Shown: positions 7,401-10,169 of the stretch, one piece after another | How the letters are laid out: each line of letters starts with the position of its first letter | How positions within the stretch are numbered: the stretch's first letter is position 1 | NCBI GenBank assembly: GCA_026770585.1 | Contig: MU646475.1 | Coordinates: 31,767 to 41,935 of the forward strand | DNA: 10,169 nt | Reading direction: 5' to 3' | From: Baffinella frigidus | Lineage: Eukaryota; Cryptophyceae; Cryptomonadales; Baffinellaceae | Notes under the pieces: generated by a model | Told to the model about the DNA's origin: nothing | Seen by the model: the letters and a program-made list of their open reading frames with translations, nothing else | The model's database searches: none | Position numbers and translations under genes: made by a program

Positions 7401-7568
7401 TACCGGTAGGGTCCTAGGGGGGTGACTCGTGCAGTGTACCACCTGGTGCGAGTCAGGAAGGCCACGGTGCCGCGTGTATGCATGCAATACACGGGGTGTC
7501 TGGGAACGGTGTGTGTGTGGGCGCTCCTCTCTCTCTTTCTGCACGCTGAGGTTTTAGAGGCGCGGAGG
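7401..7568. other. Spacer between MITEs
   Basis: It contains a core fragment (7403-7423), an imperfect hairpin TGACTCG..CGAGTCA at 7424-7456, GTGTATGCATGCAATACAC and a CTCTCTCTCTTTCT tract. No gene is supported. Confidence 0.5.
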
Positions 7569-7570
7569 TA

Positions 7571-7635
7571 TCCCTTAAGTGTCCATAGGGTGAATATTCA
7601 CCCTAACTCGCCCTAGGAAGATCCTAGGACACTCC
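7571..7635. mobile_element. TCCC-type MITE, copy 3, short or truncated
   Basis: After TA at 7569-7570, TCCCTTAAGTGTCCATAGGG and TGAATATTCACCC match the TCCC-family left end. The unit folds back (CCTAGGAAGATCCTAGGACACT) but the right end stops at GGACACT and lacks TAAGGGA. The next CAGGGG-type element starts five bases later. Confidence 0.6.
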
Positions 7636-7639
7636 TGTA

Positions 7640-7761
7640 CAGGGTTACCTCGCTCATAAGAAACCGCCGCCCCCTACAGCCCTCCAGTAGGGCTATGCAT
7701 AGGGCCCTATGGTGGTCCTAGCTAGGGGGGGGGGCGGTTTCTTATGAGCGAGGTACACCTG
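7640..7761. mobile_element. CAGGGG-type TA-flanked MITE 2
   Basis: Left CAGGGTTACCTCGCTCATAA and right TTATGAGCGAGGTACACCTG are near-perfect inverted repeats extending through GAAACCGCC/GGCGGTTTC. TA flanks lie at 7638-7639 and 7762-7763. The centre has TAGGGCTATGCATAGGGCCC. No frame of its own; the whole 122 bp can fold into one hairpin. Confidence 0.85.
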
Positions 7762-7865
7762 TACATGTACCAGTGAGGCAGGACGTGCGTGCAGGATTTG
7801 TTCCCATGGAATGCCTCTCGTGTAGCCATGCCGCTCGAGGAAGGAGGGAACCTTGCTAGTCGGTA

Positions 7866-7985
7866 CAGGGGTACCTCGCTCATAAGAAACCACCCCTCCC
7901 CCTAGGACCACCCTAGAGGGCCCCACTCATAGACCTACTTTAGGGTTCTAGGAGCAGGCGCTTTCTTATGAGCGAGGTGCCCCTG
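7866..7985. mobile_element. CAGGGG-type TA-flanked MITE 3
   Basis: Left CAGGGGTACCTCGCTCATAA and right TTATGAGCGAGGTGCCCCTG, with TA at 7864-7865 and 7986-7987; 120 bp. The arms continue GAAACC against CTTTC with drift, and the centre has CCTAGGACCACC and GACCTACTTTAGGGTTCTAGG. Confidence 0.85.
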
Positions 7986-7993
7986 TACATCTG

Positions 7994-8012
7994 CCGACTC
8001 TATGAGAGTCGG
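7994..8012. repeat. Short perfect hairpin
   Basis: CCGACTCT and AGAGTCGG are 8-bp perfect arms with a three-base loop, just outside MITE 3. Without a T-run it is not interpretable as a terminator in this eukaryotic setting. Confidence 0.6.
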
Positions 8013-8046
8013 TATCCAGCGAAAGAGAAGGAGGGAACCTTGCTAG

Positions 8047-8276
8047 ATGTACGGTAGAGACTCCCATGACTACGATCAAAGCCCCCCCCTCCTCACTTTC
8101 CTCGACCGCTCAGACTCCCTCGACCCCCCCTCTGAACGGAGTTTCCAGTCAACTCTCTTGAGTGAATCTACTTTTGAGGCCGAAGTGGATCTACTTTGAG
8201 GTGCTCATAACCTTGCGTGCGTGAGTGCCCGCAGAGAGGGGTGTATCGCAGAGAGCTCTCTGGGTGGCGGTGGCAA
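8047..8276. other. Unassigned sequence
   Basis: C-rich runs (8080-8130), then GAATCTACTTTTGAGGCCGAAGTGGATCTACTTTGAGG with an internal repeat of ATCTACTTT. No gene is supported. Confidence 0.4.
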
Positions 8277-8430
8277 GGTGCTCGCACGCCGCGTGCATCC
8301 CAAGCGCTCCTGCAAGATGCACGGTGGTCAGGACTCGGCATCTGGCCAACGCTGGAAGACTCAGGCACGGACCACCTTCTCTGCGCACCCCTGCTGCCTG
8401 CCGAACATGGGGGCAGCCACCAAGGAGCAG
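8277..8430 (+). CDS. Weak candidate exon, unknown
   Basis: An open frame reads LARRVHPKRSCKMHGGQDSA, SGQRWKTQARTTFSAHPCCL, then PNMGAATKEQ, ending at a CAG|GTCGGT donor-like site. Third positions are about three-quarters G or C, less biased than the exons of the first gene. The left boundary is uncertain; GGCAAG|GTG at 8274-8279 is not an acceptor in a pyrimidine context. MITE 4 starts just after the donor. Competing frames on the same strand are also open. Confidence 0.2.
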
Positions 8431-8437
8431 GTCGGTA

Positions 8438-8554
8438 CAGGGGTTACTCGAAATTAAGGACACGCAACGCTCCTAGAGTGGTCCTATGCTCCTAGGCATA
8501 GGCCTACAGTAGGACCCTACGGCGGTGCGTGTCCTTAATTTCGAGTAACCCCTG
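8438..8554. mobile_element. CAGGGG-type sub-family MITE 4 with perfect terminal repeats
   Basis: 8436-8465 and 8527-8556 are perfect 30-bp inverted repeats counting the flanking TA, beginning TACAGGGGTTACTCGAAATT. Only the first seven or so bases agree with the other CAGGGG-type copies. The internal CCTAGGCATAGGCCTACAGTAGGACCCTA core is shared. The 117-bp length equals that of MITE 5. Confidence 0.85.
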
Positions 8555-8556
8555 TA

Positions 8557-8767
8557 GCGACGTTTGCCCTTGACGCTTTCGCGACCTCTGCAAATTATCG
8601 GAGAGGACATGCACACCACAGCCACCAGCATCGTGGAGGCCATTATAATGATTCATTAATAAAAACACGGCCTCGACATGTGCCAGCACCTCCTCGGAGG
8701 CAGTGTTTGAGCAGGGACGACGAGAGTGGTCGCGCCCCGAGGCTACTACTACCACCGCCTCCGAACC
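8557..8767. other. Unassigned sequence
   Basis: Mostly unique sequence with an AT-rich patch at 8641-8665 containing AATAAA. No frame has both splice sites and coding-like composition. Confidence 0.4.
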
Positions 8768-8826
8768 TCGAGAAAACTCGCACACGATTCGAGAAAACTC
8801 GCACACGACAGGGGCGCAAACGCCCC
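8768..8826 (+). repeat. 21-bp direct repeat followed by a GGGGCG hairpin
   Basis: TCGAGAAAACTCGCACACGA occurs at 8768 and 8789. Then GGGGCG-CAAA-CGCCCC (8811-8826) is a perfect hairpin. In one frame the repeat reads EKTRTR twice, but the surrounding frame is Arg/Pro-rich and unconvincing. Confidence 0.8.
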
Positions 8827-8854
8827 ACCCTGCGAGAAAGCCTAGGCAAGGTAG

Positions 8855-8989
8855 TTGAAAAAATACGCGGTTGGCGCCCCCGTGTACTTGGACAGTACGG
8901 GAGGCAAGACCGTAGTCCTGCTGTTTGTCGAATGCCTTCCTGGGGGTCCTACTGCAGGGCTATTCCGTGTAGCCTGGCACCACGCCTAA
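8855..8989 (+). CDS. Candidate terminal exon of a second unknown gene
   Basis: After GGTAG at 8850-8854, an open frame of 44 codons reads LKKYAVGAPVYLDSTGGKTV, VLLFVECLPGGPTAGLFRVA, then WHHA and TAA. The alternation of hydrophobic VYL, VVLLFVE and GLFRVAW blocks with turns (DSTGG, PGGPTAG) looks like a beta-rich domain and is more protein-like than the competing longer frame, which is Arg/Pro-rich. Codon third-position bias is weak and no upstream exon was identified. No family recognised. Confidence 0.3.
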   Translation: MKKYAVGAPVYLDSTGGKTVVLLFVECLPGGPTAGLFRVAWHHA

Positions 8990-9044
8990 CGGTTGAATGG
9001 CCGGGAGGGAAGGCTGCGAGCGCGGTTCGTGATCCTTTGATTGT

Positions 9045-9120
9045 GAGCCTCGGTCGGACAGGTGACGAGCCTCGGTCGGACAGGTGACGAGCCTCGGTCG
9101 GACAGGTGACGAGCCTCGGT
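9045..9120 (+). repeat. 22-bp tandem repeat, about 3.5 copies
   Basis: GAGCCTCGGTCGGACAGGTG followed by AC repeats with exact 22-bp period from 9045, 9067 and 9089, and a partial at 9111. The copies are identical, so recent expansion is likely. Confidence 0.95.
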
Positions 9121-9288
9121 GGTTGACTCATGGCGTCGGGGAGTGGAAACCGCGAGTGGCCAGCGGGGAGAGAGAGCGACACTGAATGCGCGGATGTTTT
9201 TCGGAGCATGCGGGGGAGGAGTACACTGTAGTTGAGGAGAGGGCCCTGGTGCGTTTCGGTGCGGAGGGCGGCGCTGGGCGACGTCGTG
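9121..9288. other. Unassigned sequence
   Basis: Purine-rich, GC-rich sequence between the 22-bp repeat and MITE 5. Frames are open on the minus strand only as low-complexity Pro/Arg/Ser readings. Confidence 0.4.
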
Positions 9289-9291
9289 GTA

Positions 9292-9408
9292 CAGGGGTAC
9301 CTCGCTCATAAGAAACGTCCCCCCCCATAGGACCACCAAAGAGCCCTAGGCATAAGCCTACTGTAGGGTCCTAGGGGGAGGTGGTTTCTTATGAGCGAGG
9401 TACCCCTG
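9292..9408. mobile_element. CAGGGG-type TA-flanked MITE 5
   Basis: Left and right ends share CAGGGGTACCTCGCTCATAA plus GAAAC, 25 bases perfect, with TA at 9290-9291 and 9409-9410; 117 bp. The centre has CCCTAGGCATAAGCCTACTG and TAGGGTCCTAGGGGGAGG. Its minus-strand readings include RGTSLIRN and MSEVPLY fragments that extend neighbouring frames. Confidence 0.9.
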
Positions 9409-9441
9409 TAGGCAGCGCCTCGCGCTCTTCGGGCCGAGGGA

Positions 9442-9603
9442 GTGAAGGCGCGGCAAGCGACCAGGGAGCAGCGTCGCGGAGGGAGAAGACGTCTTGAGCG
9501 ACGATGCGATCGCCGAGGCCGTGTGAAGGCGCGGCGGGCGGCTCGGGAGCATCGTCGCGGCGGGCGAAGATGTCTTGAGTGGCGATGTGCCCTTCTGGGC
9601 ATT
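9442..9603 (+). repeat. 81-bp tandem duplication
   Basis: Two units start GTGAAGGCGCGGC at 9442 and 9523. The middle, GCGTCGCGGAGGGAGAAGAC against TCGTCGCGGCGGGCGAAGAT, then GTCTTGAG, is well kept, and the ends drift. 81 bp is 27 codons, so several frames stay aligned: Arg-rich in one + frame, VAEGEDVLSDDA-like in another, and IATQDIF/IVAQDVF-like on the minus strand. Which, if any, codes is undecided. Confidence 0.8.
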
Positions 9604-9640
9604 GTGGCAGCGAGGCGGCCAAGGAGGCGGCGGCAGGCAG

Positions 9641-9754
9641 TTCCGGGCGCACCATGGACGCTCTGAGTTCATCTCTGAGATCATGCCCCAATTGGCCGGG
9701 AACACAATCGAGGTGTCGGGGCCCGACAGCACAATCATTCACATGTGGCTGTGA
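9641..9754 (+). CDS. Candidate exon of an unknown gene
   Basis: After GGCAGGCAG at 9632-9640 the frame reads FRAHHGRSEFISEIMPQLAG then NTIEVSGPDSTIIHMWL and TGA. Residue composition is balanced and protein-like. The 3' end is ambiguous: either the TGA stop at 9752-9754, or a splice at GTGAGTAAG from 9751, a consensus-like donor. The frame is open upstream to 9527 through the second 81-bp unit. Neither a partner exon nor a family is recognised. Confidence 0.3.
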   Translation, partial: FRAHHGRSEFISEIMPQLAGNTIEVSGPDSTIIHMWL

Positions 9755-9797
9755 GTAAGAAGCTTCGTACGAGGGTTGACCTTGCTCCCCCTTCTGC

Positions 9798-9843
9798 AAA
9801 AGTCCTGTTTCAGTGTCCCGAAAAGTCCTGTTTCAGTGTCCCG
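9798..9843 (+). repeat. 23-bp tandem repeat, two copies
   Basis: AAAAGTCCTGTTTCAGTGTC followed by CCG occurs at 9798-9820 and 9821-9843 without mismatch. Confidence 0.95.
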
Positions 9844-10169
9844 ATCGTTCCTATAGACGACGGACACCCCCCCCACGTTTGATTTGACTACATAGGGCCC
9901 CCCCACGGTACGAAGCCTTCGCATCCCCGGTGCAAGGAACAGCAACGATCCTTGGAGGTCCTTGGAGGATCCTTGGATTGGTTCGTGGATAGTTCGTGGA
10001 CGTGTACCGGTCCTGTGCAGGTAGTAACAACCAGCCCATGGATGAGATCTCAGTATCCGTGTCACGCGGCACGCGATTTTGACTGTCATGTTTCGTCAGT
10101 CATGTTTCAAAAGGAGCGCCTGCTGGCGGAGCCTCATGCCTTGCTTGCTCACATAAAAAAGTTTGGGGG
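9844..10169. other. End of the window without a supported gene
   Basis: It contains an 11-bp degenerate tandem (GATCCTTGGAG, GTCCTTGGAG, GATCCTTGGAT, GGTTCGTGGAT, AGTTCGTGGAC) at 9948-10001 and a repeated GTCATGTTTC at 10085-10108. Minus-strand frames cross it without splice or composition support. Confidence 0.5.

Larger units (their letters stand above)
7841..8046 (+). repeat. 19-bp direct repeat around MITE 3
   Basis: AAGGAGGGAACCTTGCTAG occurs at 7841-7859 and 8028-8046, preceded by GAGG or GAGA. It brackets the MITE at 7866-7985. It is too far from the element ends on the right to be its target duplication, so a local duplication is more likely. Confidence 0.8.

Noticed and set aside
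7994-8012. Rho-independent terminator
   Set aside because: Hairpin without a T-run in a eukaryotic context.
8658-8663. AATAAA polyadenylation signal
   Set aside because: It lies in an AT-rich patch with no supported upstream gene end; chance occurrence is likely.
1-10169. tRNA, rRNA, snRNA or spliced-leader genes
   Set aside because: No cloverleaf-type box sequences, rRNA core motifs or spliced-leader sequence were noticed; a covariance-model search was not possible.

Overview
The window looks like nuclear DNA of a eukaryotic microalga or other protist. It has short GC-rich exons bounded by GT...AG introns, arrays of the plant/algal-type telomeric heptamer CCCTAAA (TTTAGGG), many other simple repeats, and no bacterial operon structure. 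From memory only, peptides that read out of the 7.2-9.4 kb repeats (for example MSEVPLY and RGTSLIRN) resemble repeat-derived tails I associate with cryptophyte gene predictions. That is a weak hint; a chromerid, dinoflagellate or haptophyte is not excluded.

Positions 1-7091 hold most of one + strand gene cut into at least ten small exons of 34-138 nt: 66-165, 911-1003, 1689-1826, 2143-2208, 3241-3357, 4110-4151, 4461-4538, 5912-5974, 6829-6896 and 7058-7091. The first eight modelled introns are phase 0 and the last is phase 2. Joined, they give about 265 residues of a basic protein ending in a W/H-rich tail. Its 5' end lies before the window and I do not recognise its family. The introns total about 6.2 kb and are built almost wholly from repeats: heptamer arrays (CCCTACA, CCCTCAA, CCCGAAA, CCCTAAA), a GA tract, foldback elements, a 21-bp minisatellite and an inverted pair of a 129-bp element.

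The most striking property is that seven of the ten exons have one or more degraded partial copies ('echoes') in the adjacent introns, often with the splice site attached. The 3241-3357 exon alone has three. This suggests repeated local tandem duplication of exon plus splice site, which could drive intron growth, intron gain or alternative exons.

Positions 7092-9410 are a cluster of short palindromic MITE-like elements flanked by TA. One family has termini CAGGGGTACCTCGCT; a sub-family has termini CAGGGGTTACTCGAAATT; a third has TCCCTTAAGTGWCCA. They share an internal CCTAGG...GCCTAC...GTAGGG core. One TCCC-type element sits nested inside a CAGGGG-type element. Positions 8200-9760 also contain three weak exon-like segments (about 8277-8430, 8855-8989, 9641-9754) and short tandem repeats. 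The last 400 bases hold only small tandem repeats. No RNA gene, CRISPR array or convincing promoter was seen.
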